Positions 25,945 to 34,209 of a stretch of 64,000 bases of DNA are shown here, piece by piece (the first letter of the stretch is position 1; each line of letters starts with the position of its first letter). The notes under the pieces were generated by a model. It worked only from the letters and a program-made list of their open reading frames with translations. It was not told where the DNA came from and did not search any database. Source of the stretch: Chondrinema litorale (GTDB taxonomy: Bacteria > Bacteroidota > Bacteroidia > Cytophagales > Flammeovirgaceae); contig NZ_CP111043.1 in NCBI RefSeq assembly GCF_026250525.1, positions 3,919,001-3,983,000 on the forward strand. Reading direction: 5' to 3'. Made by a program: the position numbers and the translations under genes.

Positions 25945-28002
25945 TTAATTTGTATTTAATTCTTCTTGTAAACCAACAATTACTTTACTCAACTCTGAAT
26001 CAAAGTAATTGATTTTATTATGTTTTTCGCTTTCGCTTATTTCAGAATTTTTTAATCTTTCTCTATAGTCTAAAATCTCGTTGTCAAGCCAATCTAAGCC
26101 AAGTACTATCATGCTTGGTCTTATTTTATGGCAAATTTCACTTAAGATTTTATGATCTTCGCTTTTGGCTGCATCTTTAAAATCATTTTTAAACTCTTCG
26201 TAATCTTCTACAGTAAGTTCGAGGAGTTCTGCATAGAAAGATTCGTCGTTCTCAACCATTCTTTTAAATCGGGTAAATTCCAATATGCTTTTACCTTCAG
26301 GTATATCAGAAACAGTTTCTGTTGGAATTTTTACTAACTCAATCGAAGAATTGCTTAGTGTTACAATCTTATTGTAAAGGTTATCTGGGTTAAATGGCTT
26401 CATTACATAGTCATTCATTCCAGTTTGAATCGCTTTGTCTTTTTCTCCAGATAAAGTAGATGCAGAAAGGGCTATTATAGGAATTTCTTTATAATAGGGT
26501 TGAGGCCAGCTTCTAATTTGTCTTGTTGCTTCGTAACCATCCATTTCTGGCATTTGGATGTCCATTAATATTAACTTATAAGCTCTGTTGTTTTTAAGTT
26601 TTTCCAGTGCTTCTACTCCATTATTTGCAAATTCTACTTCTGCATTCCAACCAGTGAGGAATTTGCGAGCAATAACTTGATTAAACTTGTTATCTTCTAC
26701 AACTAGAATAAGCATTTCTTGCAAATTCTTATCACCTAGTATAGTAGGTTTGTCTTCTTTTGCTGTACCTTCTTCTGTAAAAAGTGTGCCTTTCTCAAAG
26801 TTTATTTCGAAGTTGAAAGAAGAACCTTCTCCAGGTTTACTTACAACAATAATATCGCTATCGTGTAAAGTAACCAGCTTTTTAGTGATAGCCAGCCCAA
26901 GGCCAGTACCGCCATATTTTCTTGTGGTATCGCTACTTGCTTGAGAGAAATCTTCAAATATTTTATCTGTCATTTCAGGAGAAATACCAATACCTGTGTC
27001 TTTAATTTCAAACTTGAGCATAACATGGCTATCTGTTTCATTTAACACTTTTACAAAAATGGTAACAGAGCCATTTTCTGTAAATTTCACAGCATTACTA
27101 ACCAGGTTGATAAGTATTTGTCCAAGTCTTACCTGATCACCAATAATATTTACTGGTAGGTTTTCATCTAATTCGAGTTCAAATTGCAAACCTTTATCTT
27201 GGGCTTTGGTTTGCATGGTTTTGTAAACACCACTCAATAGATTAAACAAGTCGAAATTGATGAATTCCAGCTCAATTTTACCTGCTTCAATTTTAGACAT
27301 ATCCAAAATGTCGTTGATGAGCGATAAAAGGTTGTTAGCTGAGAACTCAAGAATTTGAACATTATCTTGTTGTTCTGGATTTAAAGGAGACTGCTTTAAT
27401 AAATGAGATACACCAATAATTGCATTCAATGGTGTACGAATCTCATGACTCATGGTAGAAAGAAAGCGCTCTTTGGCATAAGAGGCTTCTTCAGCTTTTT
27501 CTTTGGCATCATGTAATAACCTGTTGGTTTCCATTAACTCTGCAGTTCTCTCAGAGATTTTTTCTTCCAGATTATTATTAATTTCTTGCAGTTCTTGAAC
27601 CAGATTAGCATTGTCTTTTTTGAGTTGATAAGTTTCTAGTGCCTTATCAATTGTAAGTTTTAACTCTTCTCTGTTCCATGGTTTTACAATATACCTATGT
27701 ATCCCACACTTATTTAAAGCTCTTACAATATCTTCAATATCTGCAAAACCAGTAATTATAATTCTTACTGGGTCTGGATAATCAGGAATAATTCTTTCCA
27801 GAAATTCAACTCCAGTCATTTTAGGCATTCTCTGGTCGGTTATTATTAAATGAATTTCTTCATTTTTGAGAACCTCAAGGCCTTCTATACCAGATTTTGC
27901 TGTAAATATTTTATAGTATTGTTTAAAAGCAGCTTTAAAAATTCTAAGGTTGCTTTCTTCGTCGTCCAGATAGAGTAGGTTGTATTTTTTTTCTTTGTTC
28001 AT
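25945..28002 (-). CDS. Hybrid sensor histidine kinase: REC-coiled coil-HisKA-HATPase-REC-Hpt
   Basis: 685 residues with no transmembrane segment. Receiver 1 at ~8-125 (DD at 13-14, phosphoacceptor Asp56 in ITDQRMP, Lys108). Coiled coil ~130-175. HisKA with His186 in MSHEIRTP. HATPase with N-box 'NLVSNAVKFT' and G boxes DTGIGI, GTGLGL. Receiver 2 at ~430-545 with Asp481 in LMDIQMP. C-terminal Hpt-like domain with His625 in CHKIRPS; the Hpt motif usually reads HxLKG, so it is divergent. Cytoplasmic phosphorelay kinase whose input is another kinase acting on receiver 1 rather than a ligand domain. It stands alone, so its output regulator is unknown. Confidence 0.93.
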   Translation of the reverse strand: MNKEKKYNLLYLDDEESNLRIFKAAFKQYYKIFTAKSGIEGLEVLKNEEIHLIITDQRMPKMTGVEFLERIIPDYPDPVRIIITGFADIEDIVRALNKCGIHRYIVKPWNREELKLTIDKALETYQLKKDNANLVQELQEINNNLEEKISERTAELMETNRLLHDAKEKAEEASYAKERFLSTMSHEIRTPLNAIIGVSHLLKQSPLNPEQQDNVQILEFSANNLLSLINDILDMSKIEAGKIELEFINFDLFNLLSGVYKTMQTKAQDKGLQFELELDENLPVNIIGDQVRLGQILINLVSNAVKFTENGSVTIFVKVLNETDSHVMLKFEIKDTGIGISPEMTDKIFEDFSQASSDTTRKYGGTGLGLAITKKLVTLHDSDIIVVSKPGEGSSFNFEINFEKGTLFTEEGTAKEDKPTILGDKNLQEMLILVVEDNKFNQVIARKFLTGWNAEVEFANNGVEALEKLKNNRAYKLILMDIQMPEMDGYEATRQIRSWPQPYYKEIPIIALSASTLSGEKDKAIQTGMNDYVMKPFNPDNLYNKIVTLSNSSIELVKIPTETVSDIPEGKSILEFTRFKRMVENDESFYAELLELTVEDYEEFKNDFKDAAKSEDHKILSEICHKIRPSMIVLGLDWLDNEILDYRERLKNSEISESEKHNKINYFDSELSKVIVGLQEELNTN

Positions 28003-28303
28003 AGAAAAGTCAAAAAAATCTGAATCTAAAAACTTACTTGTATGTTCAGAATAATGTTTAAATCAAACGCAAAAACACTGCTGTTTTGATTAATTTTTTT
28101 AATTCTTTTAAAAAATTATATTTCACTTTTAATTATAACTTCGAACTTAAATCAGAAGCTTTTTAAATTAAAAGTTAATTATTTAATAAAAGTTAATGTT
28201 TTTATTTTAATGAGGCCAATAAACCTTCATGTTTTGAATAGAACAGACATAGTTTAAGTTTCATTATATATTTACATTTATTTTTGTGAGTAAATAAAAG
28301 GAT
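28003..28303. other. 301-base divergent gap between hybrid kinase and Fur-family gene
   Basis: Strongly AT-rich. It must contain both promoters. The only sign near the plus-strand gene is aaaggat directly before ATG 28304, a reasonable ribosome binding site. No Fur-box-like 19-bp palindrome is evident and no other ORF is credible. Confidence 0.5.
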
Positions 28304-28717
28304 ATGACTGCTGAACAACTTCTTCAAAAACATAAGCTTAGAAAAACAGATATTAGAACAACAATTCTCAATCTTTTTCTTAATGCTGAGCAGGCCTTGA
28401 GTGAGCAAAATATAGAATGTACACTTAAACAAAACTGTGATCGTGTTACTATTTATAGGTCTTTAAAAAGCTTTGTAGAGAAAGGCATTCTGCATAAAGT
28501 ACTTGATGAAGGTAATGTAGTAAAATATGCTTTATGTGGAGAAACTTGCCACGATGAGGACCATCAACATGAGCATGTACATTTTAAATGTAGTACTTGT
28601 GGGGCAACAGTTTGTTTTGAAGAGATACCAATACAAAATATAAATTTGCCTAAAGGTTATAAAAAGGTAGAGTCTAATCTACTAGTTTTAGGCATATGCG
28701 ATAAATGCCCCAAATAG
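28304..28717 (+). CDS. Fur-family transcriptional regulator
   Basis: 137 residues. N-terminal winged helix with 'RKTDIRTTILNLFL' and 'CDRVTIYRSLKSFVEKGILHK', then the dimerisation/metal domain. A His/Asp-rich loop (CHDEDHQHEHVHFKC) and two CxxC pairs (CSTC and CDKC) form the structural zinc site. This makes it a metal- or peroxide-responsive repressor of the Fur/Zur/PerR group. The His-rich loop fits zinc sensing (Zur-like) somewhat better than iron, but sequence alone does not decide. Single gene; its own terminator overlaps the stop codon. Confidence 0.9.
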   Translation: MTAEQLLQKHKLRKTDIRTTILNLFLNAEQALSEQNIECTLKQNCDRVTIYRSLKSFVEKGILHKVLDEGNVVKYALCGETCHDEDHQHEHVHFKCSTCGATVCFEEIPIQNINLPKGYKKVESNLLVLGICDKCPK

Positions 28718-28733
28718 TATTGAGGCATTTATC
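28700..28733 (+). terminator. Terminator of the Fur-family gene, left arm inside the coding end
   Basis: Arms gataaatgcc (28700-28709) and ggcatttatc (28724-28733) are perfect over 10 bp, and a T run follows. The left arm lies in the last codons of the Fur-family gene, so stop codon and terminator are compacted together. No T run on the minus side. Confidence 0.75.
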
Positions 28734-28742
28734 ATTTTTTAA

Positions 28743-30185
28743 TTAGCTAGGTTTTTTCCAAACCATAAAGGCAGATACAAGCAATACTAAGAGTAGGCTT
28801 ATATTAAAAGTAATATTTAGCCATGTTCTACTTCCTAAACTGCTTAGCTTGTTGCTCTCATCTGAGATTTTGTCGTAAAACCCTCCAGGATTATTAGATG
28901 CAATTTCTGCATTCTTTTTACTTTCTCCGGTTATTTGAACTGTGTATTGAGATCGAAGGGTATCGTAACTTCCTGTTTCTGTGTTAAAATAAACCCAATT
29001 GAAATAATCTCCCAAATCAAATTCACCAGGTTCTCTTGGTTGTAATTGATAAGAAAAGGTTTTAGAACCAGAAATTGTATTTCGACCTCTATTAATATTG
29101 GTATTTGTACTAGGCGGGAAAAAATCAAAATTACTTTGTTTAGGAATTTCAATTTCGTTGATAGAAGCTATGTTACCTTCACCAGAAATCGCATATTGAT
29201 AATTATAGCTTTTTCCGGTTTCCATCATGGATTTGTCAAGCTTTTCAATCAATTTAAAATCTCCTACATTTACCTGAGCACTTAATGGGTGAGGTGGCAG
29301 TTCTTTTACTTTTACATTTACCGCTTTAGAATAGAAAGTTTTATAATCCTCTTGCATGTTTCTGCCAAAGAATGAAGGATTTTTTGCTACCTTATATTTA
29401 ATCATTCTTAACCCTGCAGATGGAATTTTAATATCTTCTGCATTTAAAGGGAAAAACGTTGCCTGATACATGCGGTACTGGGTATATTGCTTATTATTAA
29501 TAGTAACATACTCAGGATTAATTTTATCAATACCATAATTTTCTTCCCAACAGTTTTGAGGCTTTACTTTTTTTAATATATCTCCTAATTGGTCGCTTAT
29601 TTTATCGAATTCCATTCTAGCTCTGTTCTTAAGAGAGATATAGAATGAAATGCTTAGAGTAAAACCTTCGCCAACATATACATTTTTTTTGTTGGTTGTA
29701 ACTGCAAAAAATGCATCTTCTTGTACATCTACAAATTCTGCATTGTTGCTATCATTTCCCCAAAAATTAGAAAATGGATCTGATTTTTGCGACGCATTTC
29801 CTGCTGATGCAGTCACTTTAATAGTTGCTCCTGGAGACCTTGCAGCAATGTCATTTATTTCCATACTAAATGGTGCTAAAACAAAAGTACCCTTTCTGGT
29901 AGGCTTATAGTTTTGAGTTACACTTTCGAATGAAGTTAACTGACCATTTACATAACTAGTAGTTTTTGTTGAAGAAGTACCTTGTTGTACTAGCCCGGGA
30001 ATTTCAGGAAAAGGAGAGTGTTTACTTAACCTGGCATTTTGAAGTTTAATGATTATTTGGAAAGTCTCATTTTCGTTAATTTCAGTCTTTCCAATTTCAA
30101 TTTGAACCTCTTGAGCTTGTGTAGTTCTACTAGTAAAAATTGACATTAAAACCAAAAAAAATAGACTTTTAATTGTAATATTCAT
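28743..30185 (-). CDS. batD: BatD family protein
   Basis: 480 residues from ATG 30185, which begins the signal peptide MNITIKSLFFLVLMSIF and is preferred over the TTG at 30242. Typical BatD opening 'VQIEIGKTEINENETFQIIIKLQNA' in parts, 'FVLAPFSMEI', and a long all-beta body, with a single C-terminal transmembrane helix (ITFNISLLLVLLVSAFMVWKK). BatD is the periplasmic member of the Bat (Bacteroides aerotolerance) set with BatA, BatB, BatC and BatE and an MoxR ATPase. None of the others is next to it, so this is either an isolated copy or a paralogue. The role is not biochemically defined. Confidence 0.9.
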   Translation of the reverse strand: MNITIKSLFFLVLMSIFTSRTTQAQEVQIEIGKTEINENETFQIIIKLQNARLSKHSPFPEIPGLVQQGTSSTKTTSYVNGQLTSFESVTQNYKPTRKGTFVLAPFSMEINDIAARSPGATIKVTASAGNASQKSDPFSNFWGNDSNNAEFVDVQEDAFFAVTTNKKNVYVGEGFTLSISFYISLKNRARMEFDKISDQLGDILKKVKPQNCWEENYGIDKINPEYVTINNKQYTQYRMYQATFFPLNAEDIKIPSAGLRMIKYKVAKNPSFFGRNMQEDYKTFYSKAVNVKVKELPPHPLSAQVNVGDFKLIEKLDKSMMETGKSYNYQYAISGEGNIASINEIEIPKQSNFDFFPPSTNTNINRGRNTISGSKTFSYQLQPREPGEFDLGDYFNWVYFNTETGSYDTLRSQYTVQITGESKKNAEIASNNPGGFYDKISDESNKLSSLGSRTWLNITFNISLLLVLLVSAFMVWKKPS

Positions 30186-30318
30186 GGAAAAAATTTTAAT
30201 GTATGGGGAAATCCCAATAAAATACCCGCAATTTGCGTACAAATTAGCTAAAATATAATTATATTAACACTACCTACCTAAGTTTAAAAGAATGTTCAAC
30301 TTAAAATATCAATGGCTA

Positions 30319-30528
30319 ATGCTTGAATACTTTAAAGTGATCTTAGCAAAAGTAAGCTTTGATAAGGTTCTTTTTGAGAAAGAACTTATAAAAGCTCTAA
30401 AGAATCTAATGATTAACGAGGTAAAAGAATTAAAACAATGGTGCACTTCAAAGTTTAATGCGAAATACAGCGATGTTATCGACAGGTGTTTCGGTAAATT
30501 CAACAAGCAACTCAATTTGAGTATTTAA
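30319..30528 (+). CDS. Small conserved-looking hypothetical protein, about 69 residues
   Basis: Start ATG 30319 (MLEYFKVILAKVSFDKVLFEKEL) is preferred over ATG 30292 because I recall small proteins of this shape in Cytophagales; that recollection is not checked. The product is helical and basic, with 'EVKELKQWCTSKF' and 'DVIDRCFGKF'. No signal peptide, no membrane segment, no known motif. It sits alone between the divergent BatD gene and the terminator at 30562-30584. The ORF on the opposite strand here is a shadow. Confidence 0.65.
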   Translation: MLEYFKVILAKVSFDKVLFEKELIKALKNLMINEVKELKQWCTSKFNAKYSDVIDRCFGKFNKQLNLSI

Positions 30529-30561
30529 ATCTTTAGTTTAGTAATTTAGAGAATGAATATT

Positions 30562-30584
30562 AAAGCCGGATTAGTTCCGGCTTT
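30562..30584. terminator. Terminator between the small gene and queG
   Basis: Perfect 9-bp arms aaagccgga (30562-30570) and tccggcttt (30576-30584), loop ttagt. T-rich on the plus side and weaker on the minus side, lying just past the queG stop. Confidence 0.8.
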
Positions 30585-30591
30585 TGCTTTT

Positions 30592-31533
30592 TTAATTGGT
30601 AGCATTTACGAATTTAATATTTCGCTTTAGACCTTCAAACTTTGTTCTTTTAACAGCAGATTTTTTAAACAACGCTCTAAAAACATCCTCGGTGAGATCA
30701 TGCCAGCTTTCTTTGTCCATTTTTTCTAAGTCTGAATGTGGGTTAAACTCAAGCGTTTGGTGAGGCTTAGAAAACCTATTCCAAGGGCAAACATCTTGAC
30801 ATATGTCGCAACCAAATATCCAATCTTTAAATTTATTTGAGTATTGAGAAGGTAGCTCGTCTTTTAATTCAATTGTAAAATAAGAAATACATTTGCTGCC
30901 ATCTACTACAAAAGGTGCTGGTATGGCATCGGTAGGGCAGGCATCTATACATCTTGTGCATGTACCACAATAATCTTTTACAGGTCCGTCTTCTTGTAAT
31001 TCTAAATCAATTATTACTTCTGCTAAAAAAAAGAAACTTCCAGAGCCTTTATTAAGCAGTAAACTATTTTTTCCGATCCAGCCTAAACCACTTTTAGCTG
31101 CCCACTGCCTTTCCATTACCGGAGCCGAGTCTACAAACACTCTGCCTTCTACTTCTCCAATTTCGTCATGAATGATTTTTAACAAAGATTTGAGTTTCTT
31201 TTTTATTACAAAATGATAATCTTCTCCATAGGCATATTTTGCAATTTTATATCCAGTTTTATTGTTGAGGTTTTTAGAAGGATAATAATTGCACATAAGA
31301 CTTATCACAGATTTTGCTCCGGGCACTAACTTAGAAGGATCTAATCTTTTATCGAAATGGTTAGCTAAATAAGCCATTTTACCATGCATATTATTATTTA
31401 GCCAGCTTTCAAGTTTTGGTGCTTCCTCTTCCAAAAAAGCAGCTTTGGAAATACCAACGAAATCAAATCCCAGTTTTTTAGCACTTTCTTTAATAAGTCT
31501 TGTATTCTTTACAATTTGTTGGTCAATATGCAT
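30592..31533 (-). CDS. queG: Epoxyqueuosine reductase
   Basis: 313 residues. Last step of queuosine biosynthesis: reduces epoxyqueuosine in tRNA to queuosine, using cobalamin and two [4Fe-4S] clusters. Family phrases GEDYHFVIKKKL and 'KSGLGWIGKNSLLL' (cobalamin-binding part) and two cysteine sets, CGTCTRCIDACP and CDICQDVCPWN, that bind the clusters. Length is normal. No other queuosine gene in the window. Monocistronic, with a 210-base gap to the divergent caspase-like gene. Confidence 0.97.
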   Translation of the reverse strand: MHIDQQIVKNTRLIKESAKKLGFDFVGISKAAFLEEEAPKLESWLNNNMHGKMAYLANHFDKRLDPSKLVPGAKSVISLMCNYYPSKNLNNKTGYKIAKYAYGEDYHFVIKKKLKSLLKIIHDEIGEVEGRVFVDSAPVMERQWAAKSGLGWIGKNSLLLNKGSGSFFFLAEVIIDLELQEDGPVKDYCGTCTRCIDACPTDAIPAPFVVDGSKCISYFTIELKDELPSQYSNKFKDWIFGCDICQDVCPWNRFSKPHQTLEFNPHSDLEKMDKESWHDLTEDVFRALFKKSAVKRTKFEGLKRNIKFVNATN

Positions 31534-31743
31534 GTAAATACTTTGAAGATTTTGTTAATTTGAATTATTAATATCTATAAATAACTGAAACTCTTTCAGC
31601 ATCTAATTACGTGTTAAATTAGTACTCAACCATATATAGCATGAGGTTTATATGCAAAAATACAATCTCATTCATACCATACACTAACGTTTTTACTTTT
31701 CTAATAATAGAGAATATTTTTTTCGAGAAAATAAGTACACTTA

Positions 31744-33240
31744 ATGAGTAAACATACTATGAGAAAACTGATCTTAATTAAAACAGTTATTTTATGTTTT
31801 ATCAGTAGCCAGTTTGTTTTTTCACAGAGAGGATTTAAAATAAGTAGTGATCAAAAAAGATTGGCTTTGGTGATTGGTAATGCATCATATCAAAATGCTA
31901 CCTCTTTAGCAAATCCTGTTAATGATGCACGCTCAATTGCATCATCTCTGAAAGCAATTGGGTTTGATGTTATTACTGTTGAGAATGCTACACTTCCTGA
32001 TATGAAAAGGAAGGTGGATGAGTTTGGGCTTAAATTAAAAGACTACGATGTAGGTTTGTTTTATTATGCAGGCCACGGTATACAATCGAGAGGGAATAAC
32101 TATCTGGTACCTGTTGAAGCTAACTTAACTACAGAAAGAGCAGTGGAATATGATTGTGTTCGAGCAGATAGGGTTTTAGGTTTTATGGAAGAGGCACAGA
32201 GTGATGTAAATATTGTTATTCTAGACGCTTGTAGAAATAATCCATTTGAGCGTTCATGGTCAAGATCAACTGCTGGAAATGGTTTGGCATTTATGAATGC
32301 ACCTTCTGGGTCTTTAATTGCTTATGCAACCTCGCCAGGGAGTACTGCATCAGATGGCTCTGGTTCTAATGGTTTGTATACAGAAGCCTTACTTCAAGAA
32401 TTACATTCTCCTGATGTTACAATTCTTCAGATGTTCCAAAGAGTTAGGGCGAGAGTGGTTGAAGGTTCAAGCGGAAAACAAATTCCTTGGGAATCTACTT
32501 CACTAACCGGTGATTTTTATTTTGCTGGAAATAATATACAGCAAAATAATAATGTAACTTCAAATACAAACAATAGCTACAATAACTCTAATACAAATAA
32601 TAATAATGTTGTAAGCTATAATAACAATAATGCTTACAACAATTCATCATTTAAAGCTACATGGAAAACTGAAGATGGTGATTATTGGCTTTATATTAAT
32701 GATAAGCATGCACCTGGAACCAAAAGTACATATGTTGAAGATGATGTAATTGTTTACGACCCGGGGACTAAGACAAATTACATGATGAGAGGTTACCGAA
32801 ATAATATAGATGGAGTGGAAAGGGCCGCAGAACCTCTTTATTCACCGAGTGCGGCATTTTACAGGTGTTTAGATGGTTCGTATTGGTTTTACATAGAAGG
32901 TCTAAGGATAAAAGGGACAAATAGCGCTTGGGTAGATAATTCTCTATTAGTTTATGATAATACCTCAAACAGGCATTTTTTATTTAGAGATTACAAATTC
33001 AACTGTGATAATGATATAAAACCAGCCGAAGAAGTTTTCTCTAGAACGAATGTTTTTTGGAAGCAAAAAGATGGATCTTACTGGTTTTATGTAAATGGTT
33101 TACATGTTTCTAATTCTAAAAATGAATGGAAAGGTGATGACTTACTAGTTACAGATCCAAATACTGGTAAGAAGTATTTATTAGAAAATTATAAAAACCG
33201 AGATGATAATCAGTTAAGAGAAGCAGTTTCTTATTATTAA
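31744..33240 (+). CDS. Secreted caspase-like (peptidase C14) protein with three C-terminal repeats
   Basis: 498 residues; ATG 31759 would also give a full signal peptide (MRKLILIKTVILCFISSQFVFSQ). Caspase p20-type domain at ~38-255 with the catalytic dyad intact: His111 in YYAGHG and Cys163 in LDACRNNPF. Such Bacteroidota metacaspase-like enzymes cut after Arg/Lys. Residues ~262-302 are an Asn-rich linker. Then come three repeats of about 65 residues (~306, ~372, ~438), each with 'DGsYWfYi.g', a 'W..dd.lV.D..t...ylmr.Y' tail. The repeat resembles a carbohydrate- or surface-binding module but I do not recognise the family. The long hairpin at 33270-33342 follows the stop. Periplasmic or surface location is inferred. 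Confidence 0.9.
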   Translation: MSKHTMRKLILIKTVILCFISSQFVFSQRGFKISSDQKRLALVIGNASYQNATSLANPVNDARSIASSLKAIGFDVITVENATLPDMKRKVDEFGLKLKDYDVGLFYYAGHGIQSRGNNYLVPVEANLTTERAVEYDCVRADRVLGFMEEAQSDVNIVILDACRNNPFERSWSRSTAGNGLAFMNAPSGSLIAYATSPGSTASDGSGSNGLYTEALLQELHSPDVTILQMFQRVRARVVEGSSGKQIPWESTSLTGDFYFAGNNIQQNNNVTSNTNNSYNNSNTNNNNVVSYNNNNAYNNSSFKATWKTEDGDYWLYINDKHAPGTKSTYVEDDVIVYDPGTKTNYMMRGYRNNIDGVERAAEPLYSPSAAFYRCLDGSYWFYIEGLRIKGTNSAWVDNSLLVYDNTSNRHFLFRDYKFNCDNDIKPAEEVFSRTNVFWKQKDGSYWFYVNGLHVSNSKNEWKGDDLLVTDPNTGKKYLLENYKNRDDNQLREAVSYY

Positions 33241-33269
33241 GAGAATTTCTTACCTGACTATATACTGAG

Positions 33270-33346
33270 AATGAATCTGTTTGCCAAAATTTATATGTTA
33301 AGCTGGCATTAAACATATAACTAATTAGCAAACAGATTCATTTTTT
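33270..33346 (+). terminator. Large two-part hairpin with T run, ending at the next start codon
   Basis: Outer perfect 15-bp arms aatgaatctgtttgc (33270-33284) and gcaaacagattcatt (33328-33342), inner perfect 9-bp arms ttatatgtt (33291-33299) and aacatataa (33312-33320), separated by unpaired 6- and 7-base strands and a 12-base loop. The outer stem runs into six T's (33341-33346), and ATG 33347 of the next gene follows at once. It reads as the terminator of the caspase-like gene but also covers the ribosome binding region of the next gene, so it could act as an attenuator or translation block. Confidence 0.75.
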
Positions 33347-34150
33347 ATGCAAAAGCCATTATCAACTAGCATAGTGTTTTTAGTACTATCAGTACTACTT
33401 TGTGGTCTTCGCCCTCCTGAAGAGCCGCCTAATAAAGTAAAATCAATCTTAAATCAAATCTTAGATAGGGGTTATATAGAAGTAGGAATTACTGCCGACT
33501 ATGTACCCTTTGCTTATTTTGAGCCCGACAGTCAATCTTATCAAGGTATCGATATTGAGCTAGCTAAAAAACTGGCAGAAGATATGGACGTCGAGTTGCG
33601 GTTTGTGACAACTACCAGAGAGCAATTAATGAGTGATGTTTTACACAGAAATTTTGATGTAGCAATGTCAGGCATAGCCAGAACGGTAAAACAAACATTG
33701 CTAACTTGGATGACAACTGGATATTTTGAAGCTGGTAAAGCTATTTTAATAAGAGAAAAAGATAAAGAGTTGTTCACAAGTTTGAAATTGGCTGATAAGC
33801 CCAGTGTAAAAATAGGGGTAAATACTGGTGGTACAAATGAGATATTTGCCAAACAGTTTATCTATCAAGCTGATATTGTTTTTTTTGAGAACAATCTTGA
33901 TATTCCAGAAGCATTACAAAGAGGTGTTGTCGATATAATGCTTACTGATAATATTGAAGCAAAAGTAATTGCAGATAAAACGGATGGATTATTTGCAGTA
34001 GATCCATATCATCCTCTAAATCAAGAAGTAATTGCATTTGCTGTTCCTCCTGGAGATGAAAAATGGCTCAACTTTTTAAACCAGTGGATTTTATATCAAC
34101 TTGATGATGGAGAAATTGAGAGATTACAGAAAAAATGGATAGGAGAGTAA
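33347..34150 (+). CDS. PheC-like periplasmic cyclohexadienyl dehydratase or amino-acid solute-binding protein
   Basis: 267 residues with a signal peptide (to about residue 20). Solute-binding protein family 3 fold: 'ILDRGYIEVGITADYVPFAYFE', 'GIDIELAKKLAEDM', 'FDVAMSGIA'. Features that point to the PheC branch (periplasmic arogenate/prephenate dehydratase, giving phenylalanine) are NTGGTNEIFA and 'VDIMLTDNIEAKV' near residues 165-205, where the Glu in the TDxIEA segment aligns with the residue known as catalytic in Pseudomonas PheC. No permease or ATPase gene is adjacent, which also disfavours a transport role. A plain binding protein cannot be excluded. Confidence 0.75.
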   Translation: MQKPLSTSIVFLVLSVLLCGLRPPEEPPNKVKSILNQILDRGYIEVGITADYVPFAYFEPDSQSYQGIDIELAKKLAEDMDVELRFVTTTREQLMSDVLHRNFDVAMSGIARTVKQTLLTWMTTGYFEAGKAILIREKDKELFTSLKLADKPSVKIGVNTGGTNEIFAKQFIYQADIVFFENNLDIPEALQRGVVDIMLTDNIEAKVIADKTDGLFAVDPYHPLNQEVIAFAVPPGDEKWLNFLNQWILYQLDDGEIERLQKKWIGE

Positions 34151-34209
34151 TGGTTTTTGGGCGAATTAACTAATCGGAATATATTTGTTGCTGAAATAAA
34201 TTTTTTGAG

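Noticed and set aside
28202..28432. Minus ORF across the Fur-family gene start
   Set aside because: Antisense to a clear Fur-family gene.
30309..30515. Minus ORF opposite the small plus gene
   Set aside because: The plus frame resembles proteins of related organisms and has a terminator; the minus ORF is a shadow.
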